From contig NZ_JAVLAS010000001.1 of NCBI RefSeq assembly GCF_032190635.1, forward strand, positions 992,001 through 1,056,000: a stretch of 64,000 nucleotides of DNA, given 5' to 3'. Below are positions 37,649-46,345 of this stretch, in pieces. A program made the translations under genes and the position numbers. The notes beneath the pieces are model-generated. The model saw nothing but the letters and a program-made list of their open reading frames with translations. It did not search any database and was not told the origin of the DNA. The DNA comes from Levilactobacillus zymae. Lineage in GTDB: Bacteria > Bacillota > Bacilli > Lactobacillales > Lactobacillaceae. How positions within the stretch are numbered: position 1 is the stretch's first letter; the number at the start of each line of letters is the position of its first letter.

Positions 37649-38194
37649 ATGTTTAATATGAACCGAACCCGGTGGGGCTTTGATTGGGGCGAATTCATTC
37701 TCGGTATTTTGTTTATCGTTGCCGCGTATGGGTTGTTCCGTTCACCTAAGATTGGGTTAACGGGCCTAGCCATTATCTTTGCGGTCATGGCGCTTTTGAG
37801 TGGCTTGACCACGATTGCGGGCTACCGGAAATTGCACGAGGTCACGGGGATTCACGCGAACTTTGCGCTGGTCTTCGGGATCTTGGATATCTTGATTGCG
37901 GTGGTGTTCTTCTTCGATATGAACAGTGCCATCGTCACCTTGGGTTACTTGTTTGCCCTGTGGTTTATCTTTGATTCGATTGAACGGCTGATTGTGGGGA
38001 GCCATCTGCGGCGTTTCGGCGGCGGGTTCTTCTGGGTATCGATGGTGTTAGACGTCTTGACGTTAATCATTGGGATTATGTTATTTATTAATCCCGTGGT
38101 TGCGGCCCTCTCGCTCAACACGTTGATTGCGGTGTTCTTCGCGGTCTTCGGGGTGAACGCAATCTGGATCGCCATTGCGCGGAGTCGTCAGTAA
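37649..38194 (+). CDS. DUF308/HdeD-like membrane protein
   Basis: A 181-residue protein with six hydrophobic segments in the pattern of the HdeD/DUF308 family, where pairs of helices repeat (FILGILFIVAAYGL, FALVFGILDILIAVVFFF, LDVLTLIIGIMLFI). HdeD is linked to acid stress in enterobacteria. The function in lactobacilli is unknown. The gene is monocistronic with its own promoter and a strong terminator. Confidence 0.75.
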   Translation: MFNMNRTRWGFDWGEFILGILFIVAAYGLFRSPKIGLTGLAIIFAVMALLSGLTTIAGYRKLHEVTGIHANFALVFGILDILIAVVFFFDMNSAIVTLGYLFALWFIFDSIERLIVGSHLRRFGGGFFWVSMVLDVLTLIIGIMLFINPVVAALSLNTLIAVFFAVFGVNAIWIAIARSRQ

Positions 38195-38209
38195 ATTTAC
38201 GAAGTAAGG

Positions 38210-38236
38210 TCTGGCCCGGGTGCCGGGCCTTTTTTG
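38210..38236 (+). terminator. Terminator after the DUF308 gene
   Basis: GGCCCGG pairs with CCGGGCC around a three-base loop, followed by six T. Confidence 0.92.
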
Positions 38237-38304
38237 GTACCCGGGCCAGTTTGAACGCTAAAACCGGTGGATTCTGGCAAATATTAGAAAAGACACGCCC
38301 GGTG

Positions 38305-38313
38305 TGCTATACT
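38305..38313 (+). promoter_or_regulatory. Extended -10 promoter of rapZ-yvcK-whiA
   Basis: TGCTATACT is a TGn-extended -10 box; no clear -35 is seen. Confidence 0.55.
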
Positions 38314-38350
38314 GCATGAAGATGATTTTTCGGTAGAGAGGGTGACACAC

Positions 38351-39235
38351 ATGACTGAACAGGTCCATTTAGTAATTATTACCGGGATGAGTGGGGCCGG
38401 TAAAACGGTGGCCATGCAAAGCTTCGAAGACTTAGGCTACTTCTGTATTGATAACCTACCACCATCGCTACTGCCCAAGTTTTGGGATCTGGTACGCGAA
38501 TCTGGCAAACTCAATAAGATTGCCCTAGTGATTGATCTACGGTCGCGAGCGTTTTACGACGAGATCGTGCGGATGCTAAACGACGTGGCGATCCACGGAA
38601 CCATGCAGGCGCAGGTGTTGTTCCTCGACGCCTCCGACGAAGAACTGGTTTCCCGGTACAAGGAAACCCGGCGCTCACACCCGTTGGCCCGCAATGGCCG
38701 GGTCATGGAGGGAATTCAACGGGAACGGCACCTGCTGGCCCCCATTCGCCAGGCCGCTCAGTTGGTGATTGATACCACCAAGATTACGCCGCGCAAACTA
38801 CGCGAAGAGATTTTTCATAACTACGAAACCGAAACGACCCAGACCTTCCACATCGAAGTGATGTCCTTTGGGTTTAAGTACGGGTTGCCGATCGACGCCG
38901 ACATCGTGATGGACGTGCGGTTCTTGCCGAACCCGTACTATTTACCGGAGTTACGGGACCAGACGGGGTTAGACCAACCCGTGTACGATTACGTGATGAA
39001 GCAGCCCCAGACCGAGGCCTTTTACCAGCGCTTCCTGGAGCTCTTACAGTCCATCATGCCGGGGTATAAAAAGGAAGGCAAAGCTAACCTCACCATCGCC
39101 ATTGGGTGTACCGGCGGCCAGCACCGTTCGGTTGCCTTGGCTCAGCGCATTGGGCAGGCACTCGGGGATCAGTACCCCGTCCACGTGACCCATCGCGATA
39201 TTGAGAAGAGAAAGGAGTCCGCTAACCGCTCATGA
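38351..39235 (+). CDS. rapZ: RapZ/YvcJ-family nucleotide-binding protein
   Basis: A 294-residue P-loop protein. Walker A GMSGAGKT is at residues 12-19, the DNLPP motif follows, and the C-terminal domain has the conserved [14 protein letters not shown] near 252. In E. coli RapZ is an RNA-binding adaptor controlling amino-sugar synthesis. In Bacillus YvcJ hydrolyses nucleotides and affects competence genes. The ATG 38351 is eight bases behind GAGAGGG; a GTG nine bases earlier is within that RBS. It overlaps yvcK by four bases. Confidence 0.93.
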   Translation: MTEQVHLVIITGMSGAGKTVAMQSFEDLGYFCIDNLPPSLLPKFWDLVRESGKLNKIALVIDLRSRAFYDEIVRMLNDVAIHGTMQAQVLFLDASDEELVSRYKETRRSHPLARNGRVMEGIQRERHLLAPIRQAAQLVIDTTKITPRKLREEIFHNYETETTQTFHIEVMSFGFKYGLPIDADIVMDVRFLPNPYYLPELRDQTGLDQPVYDYVMKQPQTEAFYQRFLELLQSIMPGYKKEGKANLTIAIGCTGGQHRSVALAQRIGQALGDQYPVHVTHRDIEKRKESANRS

Positions 39236-40245
39236 GAGATCCTATGCATACCCACCGGCCGAAGATTGTCGTGATCGGTGGGGGAACCGGGTTACCCGTG
39301 ATTCTGCGGAATCTACGGGACCAGAACGTCGACATCACCGCGGTCGTGACCGTGGCCGATGACGGCGGTTCCTCCGGCATTATTCGCCACTACGTCAACG
39401 TGGTGCCGCCTGGTGACATCCGTAACGTGATGGTGGCCTTGGCCGAGGTTCCCGATATTTATAAAGATTTGTTCCAGTATCGGTTTGAAACTACCGACGA
39501 TTTCTTTGCCGGTCACGCGATTGGTAACCTGATTATCGCGGCGCTGTCCGAGATGAAGGGCGGTATTTTCGACGCGGTGCAAGAATTATCGCAACTGATG
39601 CGGGTGAATGGCCACATCTATCCGGCAGCCAACGAACCCTTGGAGTTACACGCGCAATTTGCCGATGGCAGTACCCTTAAAGGGGAGTCGGAAATCACGG
39701 CGGCTCACAAGCTGATTAAACGGGTGTGGGTCGAAACGAGTAATCACCACCAGCAACCCCACGCGGTTCAGCCCGTGATCGACGCTATCATGGATGCCGA
39801 TCAGATTGTCTTAGGTCCGGGGAGCTTGTTTACCAGTATCCTGCCCAACCTAATGATCGAAAGCGTCGGCAACGCGGTGCGTAAGAGCCCGGCCGAAGTG
39901 GTCTACATCTGCAACATCATGACGCAAAAGGGTGAAACCGAAAACTTTACCGATGCCGATCATGTGCGGGTACTGAATCAACATTTAAACACTAACTTTA
40001 TTGACACAGTCCTGGTCAACACCCGTAAGGTGCCGGACCAGTACATCGACTATCAACGGTGGGACGAAATGTCTCAACCAGTCCGTCACGATTTCCAAGG
40101 ATTACGCGACCAAGGATGTCGGGTAATTTCGACGGACTTCTTACAATTACGCGATAACGGGGCGTTTCATAACGGTCAAGAGGTGGTCAGCGAACTGCTG
40201 AACCTGATTGGCCAGCCGCGTTACCGTATCGATCGGGGGTTTTAA
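39232..40245 (+). CDS. yvcK: YvcK/GlmR-family gluconeogenesis factor
   Basis: A 337-residue member of the YvcK (GlmR, CofD-like) family that binds UDP-GlcNAc and, in Bacillus, promotes glucosamine synthesis and cell-wall precursor supply on gluconeogenic carbon. The N-terminal [14 protein letters not shown] and [14 protein letters not shown], the GDIRNVM motif and [14 protein letters not shown] are diagnostic. It starts in the rapZ stop. A second ATG 12 bases inside is possible. It belongs to the conserved rapZ-yvcK-whiA operon. Confidence 0.94.
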   Translation: MRDPMHTHRPKIVVIGGGTGLPVILRNLRDQNVDITAVVTVADDGGSSGIIRHYVNVVPPGDIRNVMVALAEVPDIYKDLFQYRFETTDDFFAGHAIGNLIIAALSEMKGGIFDAVQELSQLMRVNGHIYPAANEPLELHAQFADGSTLKGESEITAAHKLIKRVWVETSNHHQQPHAVQPVIDAIMDADQIVLGPGSLFTSILPNLMIESVGNAVRKSPAEVVYICNIMTQKGETENFTDADHVRVLNQHLNTNFIDTVLVNTRKVPDQYIDYQRWDEMSQPVRHDFQGLRDQGCRVISTDFLQLRDNGAFHNGQEVVSELLNLIGQPRYRIDRGF

Positions 40246-40249
40246 CCAC

Positions 40250-41179
40250 ATGTCTTATGCCAGCGAAGTCAAAAAAGAGCTGACCACGTTGGAGGTTCAC
40301 CGGGACAATGCCAAGGCCGAATTAGTCGCCCTGATTCGGATGAACGGGGCCCTAGGCTTGGCCAATCACCACTTTGTCCTGAACGTTCAAACGGAAAACC
40401 CCGCCATTGCCCGCCGGATGTACCAACTGCTCAAGCAGTTCTACGATCTGGAAAGTGAATTATTGGTGCGGCGGAAAATGAAGCTGAAGAAAAATAACCT
40501 GTACATCGTGCGGGTCAAAACGGGCGTGACCGAGGTTTTATCGGATCTCGGCATCTTTGATGGGGTCCAGCTTTCCGAATCCGTTCCGGAAAGCATCTTA
40601 AAGTCCGACTTGCAGATGCGCTCGTACTTGCGAGGCGCTTTTTTGGCCGGCGGGTCGGTCAACAATCCGGAAACCAGTCGCTACCACCTGGAGATCTACT
40701 CCTTGTATGAGGAGCACAACCAGATGATTGCCAAAATGATGAACCAGTACAACTTAAATGCCCGGTCCATCGAGCGGCGTAGTGGGTACATCACCTACCT
40801 TAAGGGGGCCGAAAAGATTGCTGACTTTCTGTCATTAATCGGGGCCACCACGGCGATGTTGAAGTTTGAGGACGTCCGGATTATGCGCGATATGCGTAAC
40901 TCGGTCAACCGGCTAGTTAACTGCGAGAACGCCAATCTGGACAAGGTAGCCAATGCCTCTACCCGTCAAATCGATAATATTCAGTACATCGAGGCGACCG
41001 TGGGGTTAGGGCAATTACCGACGAAGTTACGCGAGGTGGCGGAAACGCGTCTGGCGCACCGGGAAGTCAGTCTTAAGGAACTAGGCGATTTGGTACCCGG
41101 GGGACCGATTTCGAAATCCGGGATCAACCACCGGTTACGAAAGATTAACGATTACGCTAAGCAGTTACGCGAGGCATAG
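40250..41179 (+). CDS. whiA: WhiA sporulation-regulator-like DNA-binding protein
   Basis: A 309-residue protein with a degenerate LAGLIDADG-homing-endonuclease fold (about 1-190, including [22 protein letters not shown]) and a C-terminal helix-turn-helix (about 225-305, with [22 protein letters not shown]). In non-sporulating Firmicutes WhiA influences cell division and carbon metabolism; the target genes here are unknown. The start ATG lies four bases after the yvcK stop. Confidence 0.94.
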   Translation: MSYASEVKKELTTLEVHRDNAKAELVALIRMNGALGLANHHFVLNVQTENPAIARRMYQLLKQFYDLESELLVRRKMKLKKNNLYIVRVKTGVTEVLSDLGIFDGVQLSESVPESILKSDLQMRSYLRGAFLAGGSVNNPETSRYHLEIYSLYEEHNQMIAKMMNQYNLNARSIERRSGYITYLKGAEKIADFLSLIGATTAMLKFEDVRIMRDMRNSVNRLVNCENANLDKVANASTRQIDNIQYIEATVGLGQLPTKLREVAETRLAHREVSLKELGDLVPGGPISKSGINHRLRKINDYAKQLREA

Positions 41180-41191
41180 AGTGTGTTCAGG

Positions 41192-41299
41192 GGCGGTCAG
41201 CGGGCGAGCATTAACGTCATTTCGGTGATTAGCCTGGGCTTGGCTAATCGCCGAAATGGGGCTAAGCGGAACCCGTTGCCCCCTAAAAGCACGTTTCGG
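41192..41299 (-). repeat. Dispersed noncoding element, copy B, with long hairpin
   Basis: Its reverse complement aligns with 25021-25131 in the blocks described there. Copy B contains a long stem: CATTTCGGTGATTAGCC (41218-41234) pairs with GGCTAATCGCCGAAATG (41242-41258) with one G-T pair, around a seven-base loop. Copy A has only a weak equivalent. It lies between the whiA stop and its terminator. Confidence 0.65.
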
Positions 41300-41354
41300 C
41301 GGCCGCAGATAGCGCCAACCTAAGAGTGTAATACCAACGTTACTACTAAAAATC

Positions 41355-41399
41355 AAAGACCGTTTCTCGGAGCTTAATTTCCGAGAAACGGTCTTTTTA
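41355..41399 (+). terminator. Terminator after whiA
   Basis: AAAGACCGTTTCTCGG pairs with CCGAGAAACGGTCTTT, followed by T residues. Confidence 0.92.
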
Positions 41400-41485
41400 G
41401 TCACTAGCGTGAAAAAAGAGTGGGTGCGCTTTCATTGCGGTCGTGCTATCATAATAGCAATAACTATGAGCTGGAGGTACAACTA

Positions 41486-41755
41486 ATGCGAGCAATTATT
41501 ACGGTGATCGGGCACGACCACGTGGGCATCGTGGCGGCGGTCGCTAACGAACTGTCCCAGCACGACATGAATATTGTCGATATTTCGCAAACCATCATGG
41601 ACCAGAATTTTACCATGATGTTATTGAGTGAGTGGGACGAGGCTAATTTAAGCTTTGTGGCAGCCAAGCAATTGTTGGAACAGCTGGGTCAGGCCAACGA
41701 TCTCACGATTCGTATTCAACGGCAGGCGGTTTTTGACGCCATCCAGAAGTTATAG
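41486..41755 (+). CDS. ACT-domain protein (UPF0237)
   Basis: An 89-residue single ACT domain related to the N-terminal part of GcvR. It has [22 protein letters not shown] at the N-terminus (key G9, D11, G14) and [18 protein letters not shown] domains bind amino acids. The ATG 41486 lies behind GGAGGT; the frame is open upstream, but no RBS fits there. It is followed 11 bases later by the UPF0210 gene, an association conserved across Firmicutes. A TGn-extended -10 TGCTATCAT (41444-41452) precedes it. Confidence 0.9.
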   Translation: MRAIITVIGHDHVGIVAAVANELSQHDMNIVDISQTIMDQNFTMMLLSEWDEANLSFVAAKQLLEQLGQANDLTIRIQRQAVFDAIQKL

Positions 41756-41766
41756 GGGGCGGGCAG

Positions 41767-43110
41767 ATGGAGAGTCGGTCAATTCTCGAAACGATTCAAA
41801 TGATTGATGAGGAAAACCTGGATATTCGGACGATTACCATGGGGATTTCCCTGTTGGATTGTATCGATAGCGATGGGGCTAAGGCCCGCCAGAAGATTTA
41901 CGATAAAATTACCACCAGCGCCAAGGACCTAGTCAAGGTGGCTGGTCAGATTCAAACGGAATACGGGATTCCCATCATTAATAAGCGGATTGCCGTGACA
42001 CCGATTGCGTTGGTGGCGGCCGCTAGTGGTGATGCGGATTACGTCGCCTACGCGCAAACTATGGAACGAGCGGCCACAGCCATCGGAGTCGACCTGATTG
42101 GGGGCTTTTCCGCACTGGTCCAAAAGGGTTATCAAAGTGGGGATCGCAAGTTGATTGCCTCGATTCCACAGGCCTTAGCCGAAACCAGTCGGGTCTGCAG
42201 CTCGGTTAACATTGGGTCGACGCGGGCCGGCATCAACCTGGACGCGGTGGGTGAACTAGGCCGCATCATTAAGCAGACCGCGGCCATTGACCCCGTCAAC
42301 TGCATGGGCCTGGTGGTCTTCGCCAATGCCGTGGAGGATAACCCCTTCATGGCGGGGGCCTTCCACGGGGTCGGGGAGGCCGACCGGATCATTAACGTTG
42401 GGATCAGTGGTCCCGGCGTGGTTAAACGAGCCTTAGAACAGGTTCGCGGCCAACGGATCGACGTGGTCTCCGAACAGATTAAGAAGACGGCCTTTAAGGT
42501 CACTCGAATGGGGCAGTTCGTGGGCAGTATCGCGTCGGAACGCCTGGGTGTCCCGTTTGGTATCGTTGACCTGTCGCTAGCGCCCACGCCGAACGAAGGG
42601 GACTCCGTGGCGGAAATTCTGGAGGAAATCGGTCTGGAAAGTGTCGGTGCGCCGGGGACCACAGCGGCCTTAGCACTCCTCAACGACGCCGTTAAAAAGG
42701 GTGGTGTGATGGCGTGTGAACACGTCGGCGGGTTGTCGGGGGCCTTTATCCCGGTTTCCGAAGATGCCGAAATGATTTGCGCCGTGCGGGCCGGTCGACT
42801 AGGTCTCGAGAAGCTGGAAGCCATGACGGCGGTCTGCTCCGTGGGGTTAGACATGATTGCCATCCCCGGTGGCACCAGTGCGGCCAGCATCAGCGGCATG
42901 ATTGCCGATGAAGCGGCCATTGGGATGATCAACAATAAGACCACCGCGGTACGGGTCATTCCGGCACCGGGTAAAACGGTGGGGGATGAAGTCGAGTTTG
43001 GCGGTTTGTTTGGCCGCGCTCCGGTGATGCCCGTCAATGCTAGTCAACCCCAGGCCTTCATCGCGCGAGGTGGCCATATCCCGGCACCGATTCATTCGTT
43101 TAAAAACTAA
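41767..43110 (+). CDS. UPF0210 (PFL family) protein
   Basis: A 447-residue cytosolic protein of the UPF0210/DUF711 family, recognised by its N-terminal [26 protein letters not shown], the [10 protein letters not shown] segment near residue 115 and the C-terminal [13 protein letters not shown] pyruvate-formate-lyase-like fold without the glycyl-radical loop has been described for the family, but no reaction is known. Constant pairing with the ACT protein suggests amino-acid-responsive regulation, which is inference. A bidirectional terminator separates it from clpP. Confidence 0.85.
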   Translation: MESRSILETIQMIDEENLDIRTITMGISLLDCIDSDGAKARQKIYDKITTSAKDLVKVAGQIQTEYGIPIINKRIAVTPIALVAAASGDADYVAYAQTMERAATAIGVDLIGGFSALVQKGYQSGDRKLIASIPQALAETSRVCSSVNIGSTRAGINLDAVGELGRIIKQTAAIDPVNCMGLVVFANAVEDNPFMAGAFHGVGEADRIINVGISGPGVVKRALEQVRGQRIDVVSEQIKKTAFKVTRMGQFVGSIASERLGVPFGIVDLSLAPTPNEGDSVAEILEEIGLESVGAPGTTAALALLNDAVKKGGVMACEHVGGLSGAFIPVSEDAEMICAVRAGRLGLEKLEAMTAVCSVGLDMIAIPGGTSAASISGMIADEAAIGMINNKTTAVRVIPAPGKTVGDEVEFGGLFGRAPVMPVNASQPQAFIARGGHIPAPIHSFKN

Positions 43111-43136
43111 ACTAACTGAAGGCAATTATGAACGAC

Positions 43137-43172
43137 AAAAAACGTTCCCGTCGATTGACGAGAACGTTTTTT
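43137..43172. terminator. Bidirectional terminator between UPF0210 gene and clpP
   Basis: AAAAAACGTTC and GAACGTTTTTT pair around an inner GTC-GATT-GAC stem. The genes converge on it. Confidence 0.9.
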
Positions 43173-43193
43173 ATCGCAAGGAGTATGCGTAAA

Positions 43194-43790
43194 TTACTTC
43201 TTTTGTTCGGAACTGTTGGTCATGATGTGATCGATCAGACCGTAATCAACGGCATCCTGGGCACTTAAGTAGTTGTCCCGTTCGGTGTCTTTGTTGATGC
43301 GTTCGATTGGTTGACCGGAGTTGTCCGCCAAGATTTGGTTGATCAACTTCCGGGTCTTCAAGATTTCACGCGCCGCAATTTCGATTTCGGTTTGTTGACC
43401 TTGAGCACCACCAGAAGGTTGGTGAATCATGACTTGGGCGTGTGGTAAGGCAAACCGCTTGCCCTTGGTCCCAGAGGAAGCCAAGACACTAGCCATGGAA
43501 GCCGCCATCCCCAACGTAATGGTTTGTACGTCGGATTGAATGAAGTTCATGGTATCGTAAATGGCTAACCCGGAAGAAACGACACCACCGGGCGAGTTGA
43601 TATACAAGGAAATGTCCTTAGTGGAATCTTGGGCATCCAAGAAGAGCAATTGCGCGATGATGGCGTTGGCCATGTCATCTTCGATGGGGCCGGATAGCAT
43701 GATGATCCGGTCTTTTAAAAGTCGTGAATAAATATCATAGGCCCGTTCGCCACGGGATGATTGTTCAATAACCGTTGGTACTAAATTCAT
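43194..43790 (-). CDS. clpP: ATP-dependent Clp protease proteolytic subunit
   Basis: A 198-residue serine peptidase forming a tetradecameric chamber that degrades unfolded and regulatory proteins with Clp ATPases. The catalytic triad is S98 (GMAASMA), H123 (MIHQPSGG) and D172. The Gly-rich SPGGVV segment near 66 forms the oxyanion region. RBS GGAGGC precedes the ATG. A CtsR operator overlaps its promoter, so it belongs to the heat-shock regulon. An insertion sequence lies about 40 bases upstream of its -35 box. Confidence 0.97.
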   Translation of the reverse strand: MNLVPTVIEQSSRGERAYDIYSRLLKDRIIMLSGPIEDDMANAIIAQLLFLDAQDSTKDISLYINSPGGVVSSGLAIYDTMNFIQSDVQTITLGMAASMASVLASSGTKGKRFALPHAQVMIHQPSGGAQGQQTEIEIAAREILKTRKLINQILADNSGQPIERINKDTERDNYLSAQDAVDYGLIDHIMTNSSEQKK

Positions 43791-43849
43791 GACAAGATAG
43801 CCTCCTTTGAATTTACATAGAATGGCTAGCAGTTTGCTAACATGTTGTC

Positions 43850-43879
43850 AGTGTACCGCTATGGTCAGAGTAGGTCAAA
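43850..43879 (-). promoter_or_regulatory. clpP promoter with CtsR operator
   Basis: On the minus strand -35 TTGACC (43873-43878), 17 bases, -10 TACACT (43850-43855). GGTCAGA-GTA-GGTCAAA (43863-43879) on the plus strand is a CtsR direct heptad repeat with a three-base spacer and one mismatch. It covers the -35 box and part of the spacer. Confidence 0.88.
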
Positions 43880-43978
43880 CGAAATGACTTACTTGAGGAC
43901 CAGAACCATTTAACTAGGGACTGTCTGAAAACTAAAAATTCAGGTATAATCTGAGGAAAAACGAATCGAGGCATTCCG

Positions 43979-44350
43979 ATGACAACACCTAAACGATACG
44001 AACTGGAAGATGCTCAGTGGGACCGAATCAAAGGATACTTCCCGCCATACCGGACTGGCCGTCCATCAAGCCTAGACAACCGTACCGCCCTCAACGCTAT
44101 CCTCTGGCTCATGCGCAGCGGGGCTCCTTGGCGTGATCTACCTGAACGCTATGGCTCTTGGAAAACGGTGTATAGTCGCTTCCGAGCCTGGGTAAGTTCA
44201 GGCTTGTTCGAACAGGTTTTTCTCGAATTGATTGACAATCCCGACATGGAAAACTTGAGCTTAGATTCAACGATCGTTCGAGCGCATCAAAAGGCCACTG
44301 GGGCAAAAAAAACGCCGAATGTATGGTCGAAAATCAAGCTATTGGACTAA
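43979..44350 (+). CDS. IS5-family transposase, first frame (OrfA)
   Basis: A 123-residue N-terminal part of the transposase: a helix-turn-helix DUF4096 domain (YELEDAQWDRIKGYFPP... to LFEQVFLELI) and the first catalytic aspartate in LSLDSTIVRAHQ near residue 97. The frame passes an A8 run (44305-44312) and stops 38 bases later. A -1 slip at the A run joins it to the second frame, giving the expected GAKK-(N)AE-MVENQAIG-type junction of IS5 transposases. Confidence 0.9.
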   Translation: MTTPKRYELEDAQWDRIKGYFPPYRTGRPSSLDNRTALNAILWLMRSGAPWRDLPERYGSWKTVYSRFRAWVSSGLFEQVFLELIDNPDMENLSLDSTIVRAHQKATGAKKTPNVWSKIKLLD

Positions 44351-44754
44351 GTCGAGGTGGCCGAACGACCAAGATTCACGCACTCGTTGACGGATTAGGG
44401 AATCCCTTGGGTTTTCGCCTAACAGGTGGTCAAGTACATGATAGCCAAGTTGCCAGTGAGTTGCTGGAAGGCTTCGATATTTCTCAATCAAATATTATCG
44501 CGGATAAAGCCTATGGCACCGCGAAACTTCGCCAGTATATTAAAGATAAAGCAGCCGTCTATACCATTCCGCCAAAGGAAAATACCAAAGACAAGTGGAC
44601 CTGTGATTACCACGTTTATTGTGAGCGCCATTTGATTGAGAACTTCTTCAATCAGTTGAAGAACTTTCGTAGGATTGCAACGCGTTATGATAAGCTCGCT
44701 CATGTTTATCTGGCTACGGTTTACATTGCCTCAATTTGCATCTTACTTAAGTAG
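44323..44754 (+). CDS. IS5-family transposase, second frame (OrfB)
   Basis: A 143-residue C-terminal part of the transposase. It starts with ENQAIGLSRGGRTTKIHALVD, carries the second aspartate in IIADKAYGT near residue 61 and the glutamate in ERHLIENFFNQLKNFRRIATRYDK (E107 region), so the DDE triad is complete after frameshifting. An ATG at 44323 exists, but translation probably arrives by the -1 frameshift upstream. Confidence 0.88.
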   Translation: MVENQAIGLSRGGRTTKIHALVDGLGNPLGFRLTGGQVHDSQVASELLEGFDISQSNIIADKAYGTAKLRQYIKDKAAVYTIPPKENTKDKWTCDYHVYCERHLIENFFNQLKNFRRIATRYDKLAHVYLATVYIASICILLK

Positions 44755-44865
44755 TTTTCAGACGGACCCTAGCCCCATCATAACAGAAAATGGGTAAACG
44801 TCACGTATTCTATCATCGAAAAACGACCGGTTGGGTCGCTAACGATGCCCGTTGTGTGCGTTGTG

Positions 44866-44894
44866 TTTACAAGGGAATGCGGCTATGGTGTACT
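44866..44894 (+). promoter_or_regulatory. Promoter of the LytTR gene
   Basis: TTTACA (44866-44871), a 17-base spacer and TGTACT (44889-44894). It lies downstream of the insertion sequence and so is unbroken by it. Confidence 0.6.
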
Positions 44895-44918
44895 AAAGAC
44901 ACAAAAGGGGGGATGGCT

Positions 44919-45374
44919 GTGCGGGTCCGCATCGAACAAGACGAAAATTTAACCACGCCGGAAGTGGTTTTGCGGGTGCCACCCCAAACGGCGGGGACGG
45001 CGGAACTGGTGGCCGCGCTTCAAGCGGCCGTAACGCCCCAACAGCTGACGCTCAGTCACCGGGGGAAGCAGGTCCGCGTCGCCATTGCGACCATCCTATT
45101 CTGTGAGGCGGCGGGTCACCAGGTCACGGTCCACACGGTTGACCAACTCTACACCACCCGTGAGCCTTTGTACCAGTTAGCCGAACGGTTACCCGATCAG
45201 TTTGTTCGGGCGTCCAAATCGGCCATCTTAAACCGGGATCAGGTGGCGTCACTGAGCAGGTCGCTAACGGGAAACTTGGTCAAGTTTCAGCAGTCGCATA
45301 AGCAATTGTACGTGTCTCGTCGCTATTACGGTGACGTTAAACGGGCATTAGAACGAAAGGGGTTCACAAAATGA
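44919..45374 (+). CDS. LytTR-family DNA-binding regulator
   Basis: A 151-residue protein with no receiver domain. The C-terminal LytTR domain (about 55-150) shows ILFCEAAGHQVTVHTVDQLYTTREPLYQLAERLP and FVRASKSAILNRDQV, ending with the SRRYYGDVKRAL helix. I prefer the GTG at 44919, six bases behind AAAGGGGGG; the ATG 44913 abuts the RBS. It overlaps the following membrane-protein gene by four bases. Such LytTR/membrane pairs occur in lactobacilli and streptococci, where the membrane protein usually restrains the regulator. The signal is unknown. Confidence 0.85.
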   Translation: MRVRIEQDENLTTPEVVLRVPPQTAGTAELVAALQAAVTPQQLTLSHRGKQVRVAIATILFCEAAGHQVTVHTVDQLYTTREPLYQLAERLPDQFVRASKSAILNRDQVASLSRSLTGNLVKFQQSHKQLYVSRRYYGDVKRALERKGFTK

Positions 45375-46093
45375 GAACGAGTCGACGGTGGTTTTGGGGG
45401 AGCTTCTTTATCGTGGGAGCCGTGGTATTGGTCTTGAGTCAGCTAGGAATCTTACCTTATCAGTTTGGTTTCTGGCGGATTTTATTCGCGATTTTTCTGG
45501 TGGCGATCGTGGTCTTTAGCCTGGCCCACCGGGGAATCACCGGGACGGTCTTTGGTCTGGCAGCGTTAGCCATCTTGTTTGCCAAGCCGTTGGGGATCAC
45601 GGCGCTGGGACCGTGGACCATCCTGGGCGTGGCTTTACTGGTGACCATTGGGTTGTCGTTAATTTTGAATCCGCATCATTATTTTAACTACCATTATCAG
45701 TATCATCAGCAAAGTAGTTGGCATCACGGGCGGCAGACCACGGAACGGATGACTACGGATGAGGCCCAAACGCGGGTCAGCGTTAACATGGGCAGTGGCA
45801 TTCGGTACCTCCAGTCGCAGGACTTTCAACGCGCCGATGTGTGGGTGCGAATGGGTGACGCCAAGCTGTACTTCGATGATGTTCGGCTGAATCCGGCCGG
45901 TGCGGTCATTAACCTTGACGTGTCGTTGGGCGGTGCGGAACTGTACCTTCCCCGGACTTGGCCGGTGAAAATCGCGGTTGATTCGAGCCTGGGTGGCGTC
46001 GAGGAGAAGGGCAGTCACACCCCTGGTGATGGGCCCACGGTCGTCATTCAGGGCCGAATATCGTTATCGGGACTGACCGTGATTTACGTCTAA
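45371..46093 (+). CDS. LiaF-like membrane protein coupled to the LytTR regulator
   Basis: A 240-residue protein. Four hydrophobic segments fill residues 8-98 (FFIVGAVVLVLSQLGILPYQFGFWR is the first). A His/Tyr-rich linker with NPHHYFNYHYQYHQQ follows. The C-terminal domain (about 128-240) resembles the LiaF/VraT cell-wall-stress domain, with MGSGIRYLQS, MGDAKLYFDDVRL, LDVSLGGAELYLP and SSLGGVEEKG. ATGA overlap with the LytTR gene argues for a paired sensor/regulator unit. Which one controls the other is inference. Confidence 0.8.
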   Translation: MRTSRRWFWGSFFIVGAVVLVLSQLGILPYQFGFWRILFAIFLVAIVVFSLAHRGITGTVFGLAALAILFAKPLGITALGPWTILGVALLVTIGLSLILNPHHYFNYHYQYHQQSSWHHGRQTTERMTTDEAQTRVSVNMGSGIRYLQSQDFQRADVWVRMGDAKLYFDDVRLNPAGAVINLDVSLGGAELYLPRTWPVKIAVDSSLGGVEEKGSHTPGDGPTVVIQGRISLSGLTVIYV

Positions 46094-46108
46094 ATCTAAA
46101 ATTACCCC

Positions 46109-46137
46109 TTGAATTTCAAACGGGAGTCGGGTATAGT
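46109..46137 (+). promoter_or_regulatory. Promoter of tRNA-Arg copy 1
   Basis: TTGAAT (46109-46114), 17 bases, TATAGT (46132-46137). Confidence 0.7.
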
Positions 46138-46169
46138 GGTTAATGTTCTGTTAAGGACATCAGCGCTAT

Positions 46170-46241
46170 GCGCCCGTAGTGTAATGGATCGCACGTAAGA
46201 TTCCGGTTCTTGAAATGGGGGTTCGATTCCCTCCGGGCGCA
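46170..46241 (+). tRNA. tRNA-Arg (anticodon CCG), copy 1
   Basis: A 72-base cloverleaf: acceptor GCGCCCG/CGGGCGC, D stem GTGT/GCAC, anticodon stem TAAGA/TCTTG with loop TTCCGGT (anticodon CCG, reading CGG), T stem GGGGG/CCCTC with loop TTCGATT. No encoded CCA. An identical gene lies at 47707. It has its own promoter and a terminator. Confidence 0.95.
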
Positions 46242-46245
46242 TCAC

Positions 46246-46281
46246 AAAAAGCCGTCACTCAGTTGAGTGGCGGCTTTTTTT
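46246..46281 (+). terminator. Terminator after tRNA-Arg copy 1
   Basis: AAAAAGCCGTCACTC pairs with GAGTGGCGGCTTTTT around AGTT. Confidence 0.92.
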
Positions 46282-46345
46282 AGCTTTCAGAATCAACTTT
46301 TAGGTTTGTAATCGCCAGCGTTTCGTTCGCTGGTCAAGTTAATGG

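Larger units (their letters stand above)
43917..44769 (+). mobile_element. IS5-family insertion sequence (IS427-like), 853 bp
   Basis: The terminal inverted repeats are GGGACTGTCTGAAAACTA at the left end (from 43917) and its near-complement TAGTTTTCAGACGGACCC at the right end (to 44769), with two mismatches. A TA duplication flanks both ends (43915-43916 and 44770-44771), within CTAG, a typical IS427-group target. Inside are two overlapping frames encoding a DDE transposase joined by a -1 frameshift. Both ends and both frames are intact, so the copy looks recent and possibly active. Confidence 0.9.

Noticed and set aside
41420..41434. Possible cre site upstream of the ACT gene (TGGGTGCGCTTTCA)
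   Set aside because: Three mismatches in the left half make it no better than chance.
42132..43037. Long minus-strand frame (301 codons) opposite the UPF0210 gene
   Set aside because: The plus strand encodes a clear conserved protein over the same bases. The minus reading is a codon-bias shadow rich in Pro/Ser/Thr/Ala.
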